Part shown: one piece after another, positions 36,363-49,080 of the stretch
How positions within the stretch are numbered: position 1 is the first letter of the stretch
Layout: each line of letters begins with the position of its first letter
Source of the DNA: Pithys albifrons albifrons
Lineage: Eukaryota > Chordata > Aves > Passeriformes > Thamnophilidae
NCBI RefSeq assembly: GCF_047495875.1
Contig: NC_092465.1
Coordinates: forward strand, 4,798,160 to 4,862,159
DNA length: 64,000 nucleotides
Reading direction: 5' to 3'
Translations under genes and position numbers: made by a program
The notes under the pieces: model-generated
The model's database searches: none
Told to the model about the DNA's origin: nothing
The model's input: the letters and a program-made list of their open reading frames with translations, nothing else

Positions 36363-39300
36363 GTTAATGACTCATTTACTAAGCAGTGCAGTTTTCTTTC
36401 ATTTTTCATTTACAATTATCTCTACTCCTTTAAAAAACTGAAAGGCCCTTCCAAAACGTATTGTACTGATGTGTTATTGCTGTCAATTAAAGTTATTAAA
36501 TCATAGATCTTTAAAAGTGAAATCCAAATAGGCATGAATTTATCAGTCGCTGCACAGCCACTCTGTTAGAGAAGTGATGAGTATCATATCAAGGCAGCTC
36601 TGGATATCAGCAGATGTTTCTTTCTAAAGATCATAATGTTCATTTGATTCCCATTTTGTGGGGATTCTGGGGGAAGGATGGACACTGAAGGAAAAGCCTT
36701 AAGGCTGGTGGAGTAGAGGAGCAGAGCAGATCCTGCTGTAGGGTTGGCTGTGGGTTGTGAAGTGCTGGGACAAGAGCTCAGTCTGAGACCTGGAGACAAT
36801 TAGGGTGAGCAACTGAGATGGTGATGCCTCCTATGTAGGGGTAAAAAAAGATAAGAAGAGCCACATCCTGAGCTGGGGTTAGGCAGATGCTGGGGAGGAA
36901 AGAGACATTGACAATAACTTGCAAATCATAGGCCTGAAGATTGAAATACTGGCGGTGATTTCAGGGAATGGAAGATGATGAGGGCAAGAGCCAAATTTTT
37001 TTGCAGCTGTTTGATATGGTATTCGTGTTCTTTTATGAATTCCTTAAATTAGCAGTTTCACTTTTCTGCAAGTCTGCTGTACTTTGACTCTTAACTGAAT
37101 TAAGTCGCATTATAGATGACATCTTTCCAACAGTCAGAATACAGGTTAGTGCTCCCAAGAGGGGTGCCTTAATGAGGTTGTTGCTATGACAGCTCAGCTT
37201 CAGGCAGCACACGTGCCACTTCCAAATACCCTCTCTCCCCTCAAACATTACAGAAACTTGGGTGAGTGTGTTTTAAAACTTCCCTTTCAGTGGAGTTTAT
37301 GATCACCGCTTTGTATTTCGATTCTGCCAATAATGAAGCTGAGGTTTTGACTGTTTATTTCTGCTTTTATTCCTGCTATGTTAATAACAGTGCATGACTT
37401 GACAGGTTAAAGAAACAACAAGGTGTTGGTTCTTTGGCAATTTCAAAGGATGCTCCAAGGACTGAGTCAAAAGATTTACAGAAAGAACAGATGCAAACAC
37501 TACAATGTTTACAGTGGAAATGTAGGGGGACCTGTGCTTCTTAATTCATAGCAGAGAAATTCTCAATGAATAGAAATTGCTGCATTATGACACCTGGTGG
37601 AACAGGCGCTCCCCTTGCGATGCAGCATTGTAGGTGAGTGCAAGGATTGGCCTCTGCAGAGGGGCTGGCTGTGATCTATGCCCCTGCTGTGTGTAATGGC
37701 TCTCAGGACCTCAAAGATGTTAAATCATGCAGTTCTATTATTCAGAAAGACTCTCAGTGTGAGCCTCAGAGGTTAATGTAGAGCCAAAGATGGGTGCAGA
37801 ACCCAGCAGTCAGTGACTGCTTCTGCTGCCCACAATGCAAAAAGTGTCAGCTGTTGGGGTGCTTGGATGGGCTCTGAGGTTGTATTTGTTTTACCTCTGC
37901 TGCCTGTCTGAGTCAGGAGACACCCTGGGAAGGAGAGAAAGAAGCCTTTCCTCTCAGAAAGCAGTTCACCCCATCCCTACCTTCCTCCACTGGTGCTGCT
38001 CTTTTCCAATACCAACCATTGCGCAGTTAAATGTGGGTAAGGTTGTTCCAAGCCCCAAGCTTTGAACATCAATATGGTCCAGGCTGATGTTGACAATATT
38101 ATCTTTTAAAAAAAGACTAGCAAAAGTCCCAGCCACTGTTTAATAATGCTATTCCATGAAAATGCTGGGACAGCCTTTAGGAAGGATGGTGTCAGAGTAA
38201 GCTCTCAGTATTGTGAATGTTGCTCTGTTGTTGCTCGCCTACAGAATAGCAAAATGTCATGTTTAAACTCAAATGAGCAGCTCTAAAATGCATTTCTGCT
38301 GCCTCAGTGTTTTCTAGTTGCTTTGTAGACACAAGTGACTTCATTGCTGAGTCTTCTCTTCCTTCCAAGCTTTGAATGTGAGTTTTCAGATGTATGACTT
38401 TGACATACAGAAAGGCACCATAGTCAAATCTAACATGACCTATATAAATATTGCCTTAAACATTGGCCTGGGTGAAAAGGCTTGTTCCCTTTCCTTAGGT
38501 GATCAGTTTTCTTGTTTGCTTAGCTGTGAATTTTTGAAGCTGCTTCTCATCTGATGTGTGTCTCTACACATCAGTGGGTGCTCTGCCACATCACTACCTG
38601 TTGGAAACAAACTTGTTTATCACTGCTCATGTTGGTGAAGTTAAACCCAGGGTCATGTTCAGCAACTGTGTATTCAACCCCAGAAAGCTTTGCTTTTTTG
38701 AAGTTATTTGGCTTAAAAGGTGTTTCTTTTTGTTTGCTACTGCTTCAGAAAACAGTGCACTATAAAGATCTCCATTTACTTTTTTGAGTGCTTCATTGAA
38801 AGTTAAAACACCTTAATATTAAAGACTAAAAAGACTGGCTATATAAATCAGTGCTTCATTGTGTTTATTATGCTATTTACTTCTCATCCAAGTATACTAA
38901 ATTTTTATAAAAGCAAAATCATTCAGCTGTATCCACATTGGTTCAAAAGATGCTGATGAGAACACTCAGGGTTTTTGCAGGTTCTGATAATGGTGTTTGC
39001 AATAAATGTGATTGCCCCAGTTTCTTGCTATGACCAAACTGAAAGTGCAATTTCTCTGTAATTTTAATGATCGGTAAAAAGGTTCAAATATTCTACAGGT
39101 TACATTATTTTCTCCTATTCTCTACTTGGCTTGCATGGCCATTAGTGCCACTTACTGTCTGATCATAATTCTATCCTCTTTGGTAAGAAGGTGAGATGGA
39201 GATTTGCAGGTTTCACTCTCACAGAAAAACATAAAAGAAGCAGCAAACTCAGCACCCAGGATGCATCGACACAAGGAGACCATATGCAGAGTGAAAGGCA

Positions 39301-39539
39301 CATGGTACTGATTCTGGCTTCCCCCAACAAAGATTGCTGCAAGAACAGAAAACACACTGTGATTTATTCTCGTAGCAAAAAACCCCCCTGCAAATGGAAC
39401 AAGAAGTACAGAAATCTCAATATGTTGTTGCTAATACAATTTACATTTAGAACAGCGTGTCCTCCTTCACCATTATGCTCTGTTTAAACATAGCTAAATT
39501 CAACTAGACTATAGGCAGAGCTGCCTGAACTGCAGTCAG
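36363..39539. other. Intron 1, nothing recognised
   Basis: AT-rich intron sequence without a recognisable exon or repeat. Open frames are short. Confidence 0.5.
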
Positions 39540-41060
39540 AAGTTTCACTAAATGAACATCTAACACTTAATGATAATTATACAGCTTCTCAATAGAAAGA
39601 AAAAATTCCCCATGTATTATATTTATTCAGTAGTTATCTCCGTGTATAATAATATCAAATTATTATGCTGTCTCTCAAAGTCGTAAATCGTATCATTTTT
39701 ACACAGAGCAGAAAATGACTTGCACTTAATGATATGTTTATCTGTGTATATATGTGGTGGATTTTAAATCGAACAGTTCCAGACATAATTTTCCTAATAT
39801 TTGTTAATCCATCTTTAATTAAAATGTTAATTGCTAATCCAGATATTACACATAGAAAAACCAGCCTACAGTAAACCGTGCCTTATTTGCACAAGGACAA
39901 ACCCCGTGCAATTACATGGCAATCTGCTCTTTGGAGTTGCAGTGTAGTCATCTTTCATGTGTGAAAACCAACTGAAAACACATTGTTGAGTTATTGTACT
40001 AATTGTTTACCATCAAATATGGTGTGTGGGGAGGGGGAGTGTGGAGTTAATTTAGTGCTGGTTAAAAATTCCCACTTGTGTCAAAGTAGGGCCTGGAATA
40101 CTTTTATGGGATTTTTTGCCCGGAATGGGTTCTGCCAGTGCTGCTGTGGCCAAAGTCGCCTCTGACAATTCCTCGGATAGAAAGCACTGCTGAAATGATG
40201 TCTCCGACATGGCCCAGAACAAAACTGCCTCTGTGTCCAAGCAGTGTATTTTGTGTTTCAGAAGTCAGGCTCGGTCAATCCTGTTTTGCAGCCAAGGGTT
40301 ACGGAAGGTAAAGTTCTCTAGATGGAAGTTGTGCTCGTCATGTAAAAAGTGTACTAAGGCTGTTGACTTGCTTCAGAGGGCTGTGCTGAGGAAGACTCAG
40401 TCTTCCTTTTCCTCACTGAGATCCAGCCTGTGTGCAGCTCAGTTTACTGATTTTTAAAAGAATTTTAATACTACACACAGCGAGTTAAAGAGTTTCACAC
40501 TTGGCCAGTAATGATCCTGTGATTCCCAGTGTAAAGTTTCACACAACTCGTGACCACAAAATCTTGGGGGTGTGCATGTGAATCAAAAGATCTTGTTAAC
40601 ATAAATTAATTAAAATCTCAGTGGCTGAAAAAAGTCATTATTCATGTAAAAATTAGAAAACACTTTGAATTTTTTGACTTGTACATCCATTTTTTATCTG
40701 TCATTAATGACATTGTTAGGGACACTCCAATTTAAACGTTTCACGCAACATTTTCAGACTTGTCATGTTCAAATCTCAAACTCTTTAAAAATCACACAAA
40801 AACTTTGAGTCAATGCTATATATTAAATGAGAAGAATAAGAACTTTCCTATAGAGTGCCATCTGTTGATTTTTATTTAATTGGAAAATAATTTTCATAAA
40901 TCTGTCTCATTTACACAACATGTATACTAATAGCTTGGCTTTTAAAAATATTCTTGTTTTTTTTTTACTAAAATCTGAGAGGAAAAACATTCCCCAGAAT
41001 ACATCTGAAATATTAACTACCACTAAATAGTATTTAACAAAAATCACATCTCGTGATTCC
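39540..41060. promoter_or_regulatory. Cluster of candidate conserved non-coding elements
   Basis: About 1.5 kb with dense homeodomain-type TAAT/ATTA cores (for example around 39560, 39660, 39800-39845 and 40600-40615), isolated CpGs in AT-rich context (CGTGTATAATAAT, AAGTCGTAAATCGTAT, TTTAAATCGAAC) and a repeated AGTTTCACAC motif (about 40490 and 40536). Protein-like frames are absent. The texture is that of developmental enhancers, but without an alignment this stays a hypothesis. Confidence 0.32.
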
Positions 41061-41288
41061 AGAAGCCTTAACAATCTGTTCCTATTTGGGGTTTGTCTGA
41101 ATACTATTGGAAAGGCTTGAGCTTTTGGCTTTAGGATTTGCTTTCTTCATATTTTTTAACCTGTTCATTTTTTCATCAAAGGAGGTCACCTCTTCACCTT
41201 TCTTTTAATCTTTCCTCCCTTTCATGCCACTTATTCCAGTGTTCTTTCCAGCTTGTGAAAGTCACTTAATCTCTGTTTGAAACTGTAC

Positions 41289-41404
41289 CTGATTTGCTCC
41301 AGCGGCACGGCTCCTCTTAGCAAGTTCCTGCAGATGGATAAAGAGGACGATGCCTTTGACATATCTGCTGTACCAGAAGGATGCAGCCGCTCCTCGGCCA
41401 AGAG
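41289..41404 (-). ncRNA. Candidate antisense exon with canonical splice sites
   Basis: On the minus strand a 116-nt segment has a good acceptor (AACCTCTCTTTTGTAG, ending at 41405) and a consensus donor (AATCAG|GTACAG at 41288). It is clearly richer in GC and CpG than its surroundings. Two minus-strand frames are open across it, one reading ASFWYSRYVKGIVLFIHLQE in its middle part; a plus-strand frame is open too. I recognise none of these peptides. It opposes LRP1B, so it would belong to an antisense transcript; coding or non-coding status is undecided. Confidence 0.3.
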
Positions 41405-44400
41405 CTACAAAAGAGAGGTTATTTTAGGAATGGTATGGATTTGTATGTATCACTTTGGCTTGGTTTGCAATCACTCTGTCTTTGAGACGTGTTTGAATAT
41501 CTGCTATCGATGCATGAATAATACCACTATTTATAACTTGTTTTCAGGCAAGAAAACTGGCCCTGGCCACCAGGAGAGGCAGTCTGCCTGCATGGAAATT
41601 GTGTTCCTTTTGATTCCTTACTAAAAAAAGTCCAAGCTCCACCTCTTCTCAAGGTGAGGTGGTGTTTTTGAGCTGTTACTTGGCCAAGCAGAACCCTCTT
41701 GGCACACCCCTGTGCCAGCTGACCTGTGCAGGTAGCCCATTCCAGGCTTCTGGGGGAGCTCTCATCTTTCCTATGCCAAGTTGTTAAACCATATTTAGTA
41801 ACAAATGTGAAAACAAATATGGTGAAAACGTGCCATCCTCCCACCTGCTATCCTTATTTCTGCAACCTGCTTGGAAATGGATTTTCTTCCCCATGATCTC
41901 TTGATATCTGGTCTGCTGGGCACAGGCAGGTAGCTGGGGCTCTAAACCAAGCTCACTTGTGCCTCAGTTGTATTATTTCCTTTTGTTCTTAGTTAGACAG
42001 AGTGGATTAAGAATCTTGCATGATAGGCTAGGACTAACAAAAGCTAAAGGCAAATCTACTACAGCTCGTCTGTAAGGGAGTGGGGTGAGATCAGGACTGG
42101 CAACTAATAGACACATAAAACTCATCTTCACAAGATATTCTCAAAGTCATTATTCAGTGACTAATCTTAAAAATGAGGGGGTTGCTTAACAATTGCATTC
42201 TCAAGAATAATACATTTTTCACTTAATTTGCCTTTGCAGGCTGATTTTTCTTGAACCTGCAAAATTGAATTCCTTCCTAAGTAGAGGATCAGTTACCAAA
42301 AAATTATGAAATGCATATTGGATGTATGTTGAGTCAGGGGTTATCTGGTGTAGGAAAAAGGGTGCTTTTAGGAAGTGAGCATGCAAATAAATCAAAGTTT
42401 GACTTCAGACAAGGTCAGGAAACCCACTCTCTGAACGTGAAGAACTGCCAGACTTCAAATACCACCTCTTAACTGGTGATGAAGGGTGAATGGACTGAAA
42501 AACAGTTCCAGTAGGTGTTTGGAAAAAAAGCCAACACAAAACAAACAAAAAAAAAAACCAGGCTTCTGTGAGCATGATGACATTGAGGGGGGTGGGAGAT
42601 CTGACTCAGCTTTTAGTGGGTAAAGTGGCCAGAAATGTCCTGAAGTCTTGAATCAAAAAAGTATCAGGGTGAGACAGATAGTTTTAGGGAATAAAAGGAC
42701 AAATGAAAGATGGGAGATAACCTTAAGTTCTCAAGAATATTTTCTTTTTCCTTTGTTGTTCTACATAAACAGGTTCACTCTGTCTCTGTAAAACTCTTAC
42801 ATTTCTCCTGGAATAACCAACCCTGGAGCTTCGACATTTTTTACTAACTACCTCTACAAAAAAGCTTAAGTGAAAGTTTAACAACCCCTCTCCACTAATA
42901 AAGATTATTCAATAAAATCATAACTGTGTATGTCTTGGCTCAAATCCATGTATCTGATTCTGCATAGATGCAGGGCAAAACCTGCTGGAAGATGAAGACA
43001 TCCACCACATGAATTGTTCTTTTCTTCCTTTATCTCTGCCTGCCCCTATTTTCTCCCACCTTTTATATGCTCTTGGTGCAGCAGACGTTTCTGAGACAGT
43101 ATTGGGGTGTCTCTGTGAGACTTCACATCTTCTTGACATTTGTTTTAAATCAGCTTTAAAAATGTCCCTTCCTAATACAGAACAAGTCATTTTATGGGGA
43201 AAAGCTCTATATTAGCAAAACCCCATTCCTTATTTACTGGTGTGCAGTTGCTCCTGGACCAGCCTGCCTTCAGACTTGGCTGGTGCACCTCTTGTGTCCC
43301 ATAGTTATTTTGTGCTTAAAAATTTCCTAATATAGTCTTTAAAATCCTAATAGCTTTCTCTTTAGTGTGCTAAGCTTGCCATCAACACTTTAGAATTTCC
43401 TTACCAAGTAAGCACAACCCTTGATTTGTTCAGGCTGAAAGACTTAAAATTGTGAGTGCAGTTGAAAAAAATCATATAGGAAAAAGTCTTCTTTTAAAAA
43501 TACATCTAATAACTGTGTATGTATTTCTTCAGGGGTATAGCAATAACTTCTAAGGGCTTTACCACTGTGGTGATTTCTAGTTCACTTTCAAAAATGCAGC
43601 TTATTGAAAGTGTCCCTATTAATAGCCTTCTGGTGGTAAAATAAGGGATAATTCAATAGGATATCCCAGTTAAGCAGGGTACTGTGTTTACTTTGGGTTT
43701 CTGCCCAGCAGCTGCTTATGCTAAAGTTCTACCCATAATTTGGGAATTAATCAAGGTGTAACCATGAGGACAATGCCAGGGTAGTCACCATAATGTGACC
43801 TGTAAAGACAAATTATGTAATTCATCTGCAGTTTGGTATGATCATAGGTAATAAACTACTGATCTCTTGACCACCTTGGTGATACAGTAATGCTGTTGTT
43901 GCTGATGCTTCCCAGAAGACGTTAAGAAAATGTAAAAAACAGTATTTATTGAACTAGAGCTTCATTTTTCTTAAAAGTCTAACCATAAAGTGTGAAATTA
44001 GATTCCAAATATATATATATATATACAGCACCATAAACATGTTTATGTGTGCAAATCACATGATAACTTGTGCATGTGTTCTGAGTCAAGTTGCAGGGAG
44101 AAACAACTGGTCAGTATTAGTGAGAATGAAGTCATTTAATTGGATTTTTCATTTTTATTTTTAGCTTGCAAGATAATTGCCTCATTATGGGTGGTAGATT
44201 CTGGTTTTATTATATCAATGTTAATCAGAACTATATGCAGTTCCCAGAAAGATGTAACCAGTCACAAAAGCCCTTTGGATGCTCAGAAATGGCTATTAAA
44301 AATTGAATAGTTCAAATATATAAAGATGGGATATGTAGCAAAACAGCCATTTTGGGGAGGTGGGGACAAGAATCATTATGTTTTGTTAAATGAATGGTAC

Positions 44401-45059
44401 TATTTCAGTTAACTCAGGCCTCCATTTAGAGCTCATCAAGACACCCATGGGAATATATGAATTAGTTTGTTTTAATTGGATTATTTAATTCGATTGTTTA
44501 AATTGCCTTTCTGTTTTTCATTTGCAGCCATTTTTTAGCTGAAAACATTTTCTGATTTGGATTTGCATGTGTGCTTGTTGTGTATGCTCACTACTTTGAG
44601 TCTCTTCCAAAGATCTTTTCTTTTCCCTCAGAAAAAAAAAATAGTGAGAATTAATATGTTGGCAAAATCCAGCCATGACTTCAGAGAGAGTTGTGAGTAA
44701 TGAATGCAGGATCTTTTTCACTGCAATGGCAGTAAAACATTTTCCAGCATTTTATTAAAAATGCTGCATTTGTAATTATGCCCCAGAAAAGAACAGGTCA
44801 AGTTCAGAACACTCTTAGGCCCTGACCCACCAGCATGTTCTGGGCAAGTGGACAGATGGGGCCTGAGCTGATGTAAACACTTTTGCACTGGTTTACATGG
44901 GGCTGGATCTGGGTTTTCATGCCAAGAAAAAAACCAAGTTAGCTTTGAACCAGGGCTAGTTAAAGACAAACATGCAGGGGATGACATGGGGAGATCTTTC
45001 TGAGCACTTATCACTTCAGTCTTACTGCATGAGGGTGCATCTTGATCTTGTTCCATGTC
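41405..45059. other. Intron 1, nothing recognised
   Basis: AT-rich intron. It contains an (AT)n run at 44009-44025 and an A-rich run near 42541-42559. No exon or repeat family recognised. Confidence 0.5.
44009..44025 (+). repeat. Short (AT)n repeat
   Basis: About eight AT units. Simple repeat with no assignable role. Confidence 0.9.
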
Positions 45060-45380
45060 AGTCTATAAAACAAATTTCTCAGACGTGGCTAATAATTGTT
45101 TAAAAGTGATTCTGGTGAACCAGGCAAGAGTTTGGTTTGTGCAGCCTAAGGGAATCCTAAACCATCCACTTAAAGTCAATGGCAGCTTTGTCATCGACTT
45201 AAAGATTAAAGGGTTCAGAAAGGTGAATTGACATAAATCAAAGTGATTTAGCTCTGATTTAAACCAACAAGCAGAAAACTTTGATTTAAATAATTGATTT
45301 TAATCTAGTTGTGAATTTATAGTGTTAGTGGTTTTCTCAGAGGCAAATTGCCTGACTGGTGAATCGGACTAGAAATTTAG
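45060..45380. promoter_or_regulatory. Candidate element with TCF/LEF-like sites in opposite orientations
   Basis: ATCAAAG (about 45238) and CTTTGAT (about 45280) are the two orientations of the TCF/LEF core. They lie among several GATTTAAA/TGATTTTAATC units that give the block a weakly palindromic AT-rich character. It could be a regulatory element or a decayed unknown repeat. Confidence 0.22.
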
Positions 45381-45713
45381 CAGATATTTTTTTAGCCAAG
45401 CAGTAAAACACTTTTTCCTAGTTACATGGGTCTTTTCCAGACCAGCTCTGTATCCAGCCTTAACTCTTCATCAATTTTTAGCTTCTGTTTGAATTGTAAA
45501 TGGGTGAGATATAATTCAGTGTCTAATAATTCTCAAGCCATCAAACAGTTTTTATCTGCCTTTATTTTAAAACTGGATGTTTCTTAGCTCTGATTCCATG
45601 AATTTCAGTCACCTTTTGGAGTGGATTTCTGTGGACACTAGAGGGAGTACACATTGCTTCTGGAACTTGGAAGCTTTAGTCCTGTCAAACCAGGATGATC
45701 TAATCAGGCAGTA

Positions 45714-45717
<4 letters not shown>

Positions 45718-45769
<52 letters not shown>
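45718..45769 (+). repeat. (TA)n microsatellite, about 25 units
   Basis: A pure TA dinucleotide run of about 50 bp, self-complementary and prone to cruciform formation and length change. Confidence 0.98.
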
Positions 45770-45771
<2 letters not shown>

Positions 45772-48179
45772 TAATAGTGAAGTTTGTATACCTTGGGTCA
45801 CCTATCAAGGGGAAAATATGAAAAAGATAAAGGAGAGGGACTTCCAAAACATATAATGGAATGAAATAAAGTATTTCTTCTATTTTCTAGGATACAAGAG
45901 TGGCACCTGGTGTTCTCCTGTGTAACCTAAAATACAAACAAGGCACAAAGCGGTCAGGCAGTGTTGGCAGATGTCAGGCATAGGCTGGCTTTGGTCAATA
46001 TTGCTGTGTGGTTGGGTGGGAGAGGGAGGCAATGGCAACATCTGCCTGCTCTCCTGCCAAGGTCTTGTTTCCCACCAGGCTCAGTGTTTTCCTTGCCCCA
46101 ACACAGAAAACCGCACACAAACTGTGGAATCCAGGCAATACAAATATGAATTGGGAGATTATTTTTCATGAAATATGTAAAATCCTTAAGTAAATAAAAA
46201 GAGAAATTAAAAAAAGTAGTAGTACAGCGCTCTCTGCGTGTCATCCTGCTTTCTGTATTATTAAGGATGTGTATTACCTGCTTAAAATGAGATTGCTACA
46301 TTATCAAATATCTTTTGGACAAGGACATGGAGTTGTTGACACTGCATTAAATTGTACAAGATGAATGGTGTTAGAGTGATGATGAAGAGAATAGAAATAT
46401 TTCCATATTTTCTGATACTTAGTAATGGTAGAATTTTTTATCTGTTTTTCTCCCCCTCCTCTTTAGCCTTTTAACCAGTTTTAACTCATTTTCAGTGACC
46501 GCAGGTTGGTTTCACTAATGTTACGTACATTCCAGAGAAAATGTATTGGTTATAATAACAATATTTTGTCTCAGATATAATTTTATTGGCTTGTGTTAAA
46601 ATGCATTGATTTTTTTGGCTGAAATATTTGGGCTTCAGGGTAGATACATTTGTTCTGGTTAGGAGTGCACTGGAGTCAGTAGAGCCCTTGTGTTTCACGA
46701 ATACATTTCTATTTGAAAGCAAATGTAACATTTGAAAAGATTAAAGGGACATTATTTGATCAGGCAGTATATTTCCAAACCTGCCATTCTTTTTAACATG
46801 TAAAATGTTATGATACTTGAAAGACTGCTCTTTAGTCTTACCCTGTTAATCATAATTTTAATGTATGTAATTGTAAATCTGCTATGTAATGTGTTTGCCT
46901 TACTAAAATATGTATTTATATTAGTGAATTCTGTCTTAACTCTGAGATAATAAGCTTGGATGAATAATGCCTATTAAATTTTTCTTACCTCTGTGATGGA
47001 ATTGAAGTGAGATGCAACCACAAGGTCTTTAACTTGCCATCAAACAAGAGCTTCCAAATTTCTGGACAGAAGCAGAGCTATCAACAGCATCCTTGGTAGC
47101 AGGTAATCAGCTGCACCCATTGATTTGGCACAGACTTCCATCACTCTGGCCACACAAGCTGTAATGCCCACAAAGCCTCTGCTGCCCTGAAATTACTCCT
47201 GTCTCTTCTGTATCTTCTTTTAATAAAGAATTTAGGAAAGTATTCCCATTTTATCTTGAATGGTGCAGAATAAATTGTCATGTGTTAAAAGCATTCTGAT
47301 GTTCTAGAGCCTTCTGGCACTTTTACACAGTGCATTTTACTGGTGCCAGTACTGGGAACTCATAACCCCTATATAAGAAAAAACCAGCTTTAAACCAGCA
47401 TCAGGCCTCCTGTATTGAAGCTCAAACCAATGATTTTTAAAGTTTGCTGGGGGGCCTTTTCCAACAAATTTCTCTTTCTTTGCTATAATCCTTAGCAAAT
47501 ACATATATTAACCACATACATAGACTGATATTTTTGCTTCCCATGTTGAAATCCATGGAAAAGGCTGTGACAGATGAGATCTGCAGTTGTTTATTGGGGA
47601 GTGCCTCTTCCCAACTTCTTTTTAATTCCCCACTTGTCATCTGCCATCAGAAAAGTCAGTCTTACTCCCTTCTTTGTGACTCCTCACTAGCTCTGAGTTT
47701 TGACGTAAGTGAAAGATCTGTGGAAATTATGGATGTGATAATTGTGCATGAGCTTTGGCTGGGTTTGTTGTCCTTGTCAGCAGATGGAGCCCCAATGGAC
47801 CTCGGCTCCGTTGCCAACACTGGAATTGCCTCCCTGGCCGGGCAGTGCAACTCTTGCTCCATGCCTGGCAGGCTGGGCCTGGCTTCATAAATAAAATGCA
47901 TTATTTGTGTTTCTCATGGTGTTCTTTTCCACAGTGCATATGACCAGCTCTAGCACAGATGGAGCAAGCAGGATATAGTGGAAACAGATTATAAAGCCAT
48001 TACTTCTGTGGAAGAACTGTACCTGTGAGGTGGCTCTAAACTGCTGTGGTCTCTGCTGTTTGGCCATGTTGGGGAGGGTGGAGCAGCCCTCCTCTTGTTC
48101 TCTTCATCCTGCCAAATGTCCCTTCCCCTGATAAATCTGTGCCCAGAGTGTGAGGAGAATGACTGGAGAGTCAAAGATT
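45770..48179. other. Intron 1, nothing recognised
   Basis: AT-rich intron. A plus-strand frame at 47534-47890 is open for 118 codons and ends near an AATAAA, but it has no recognisable domain and no splice context, so I do not call it a gene. Confidence 0.45.
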
Positions 48180-49080
48180 GCTTAAAATGTGCATCATTAA
48201 GCCAACCACAATATTTCTAGGTATGTTTGTGCCTAATATTAAGGTGGAATATCTGGATAAAGTGTGCAACACATACCTACCTTTTAAGGAAATGTTGAAT
48301 TACATTTGTATCTCTCTCTTATGAACTTAACTATTTTTTTCCACATTTGGCTGTTCAACTATCCCTAAATCTTATGCAAGTAGGAGGTTAATATTCAAAT
48401 TCTGTTTATTCTTCCTTTAATTCATATGAGAGTAAGAATATTTTTTAAGAGTCTAGCTACATATGGAAGTTCTATCAACTCTAATGGTTGTTACTTGAAG
48501 TAAAGATAGGCAAATAGAATTTTATGTGTTTAAATCCAACTAGTATTTCTATCAACAAATTAATGGCTTACAAACCAAAAGCAAATCTGCCATATTTAAT
48601 ATTCTGCAACTGCAAGTAAGCTTATTATATACATTAATCAATTTGTCATAAATGAACCCCTATTTTGTATACAAGCAAATTAAATAGACAGACCACAACA
48701 TATTTTATTCATAAACCCCATATGCAGCAAAGCAAATGGACATAGATTTGACGTCGTACTTCTTAAATAAAATATGTTTGCATCAATCTTCTTATACAAA
48801 TTTATGTAGCCTATACGAGTCAATATGTGATATACAGAATTTATTTTTAAATCTGATGCGTTTGGTACTTCATAATTACCTCAGTTTAATGAAAAATTCC
48901 TAGTTTTAAGACAGTCCTAGAAGCAAATCAGATTTTAATTAAAAGTTTTACCTTGGTTTTAAAAAGGTCATTTTAGCCAAGGGGAGATAATGTCCTTTCA
49001 TAGTAGCACATCTTACTTCTGTTGCTAATTGATGTTATTTGCTGTCTGCTGAAGAATAATTCATGCTGCTGTTAAAGGGA
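48180..49080. promoter_or_regulatory. Candidate conserved non-coding block
   Basis: About 900 bp of AT-rich sequence with isolated CpGs (TTTGACGTCGTACTT near 48750 containing a CRE core TGACGTC, CTATACGAGTC near 48815, CTGATGCGTTTGG near 48855), many homeodomain-type cores and few simple repeats. Similar in texture to the 39.5-41.1 kb block. Inference only. Confidence 0.28.

Noticed and set aside
41549..41624. Acceptor-like TTGTTTTCAG followed by a short open frame on the plus strand, possible alternative terminal exon
   Set aside because: No supporting poly(A) context, and the encoded tail has no recognisable feature. A single acceptor is weak evidence.
45635..45645. CTCF-like core CACTAGAGGGA
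   Set aside because: Only the central core matches; the flanking positions are poor, and a single partial match in 64 kb is expected by chance.
47534..47890. 118-codon plus-strand frame ending near AATAAA
   Set aside because: No homology recognised, no upstream splice acceptor in a matching phase, and overlapping minus-strand frames of similar length.
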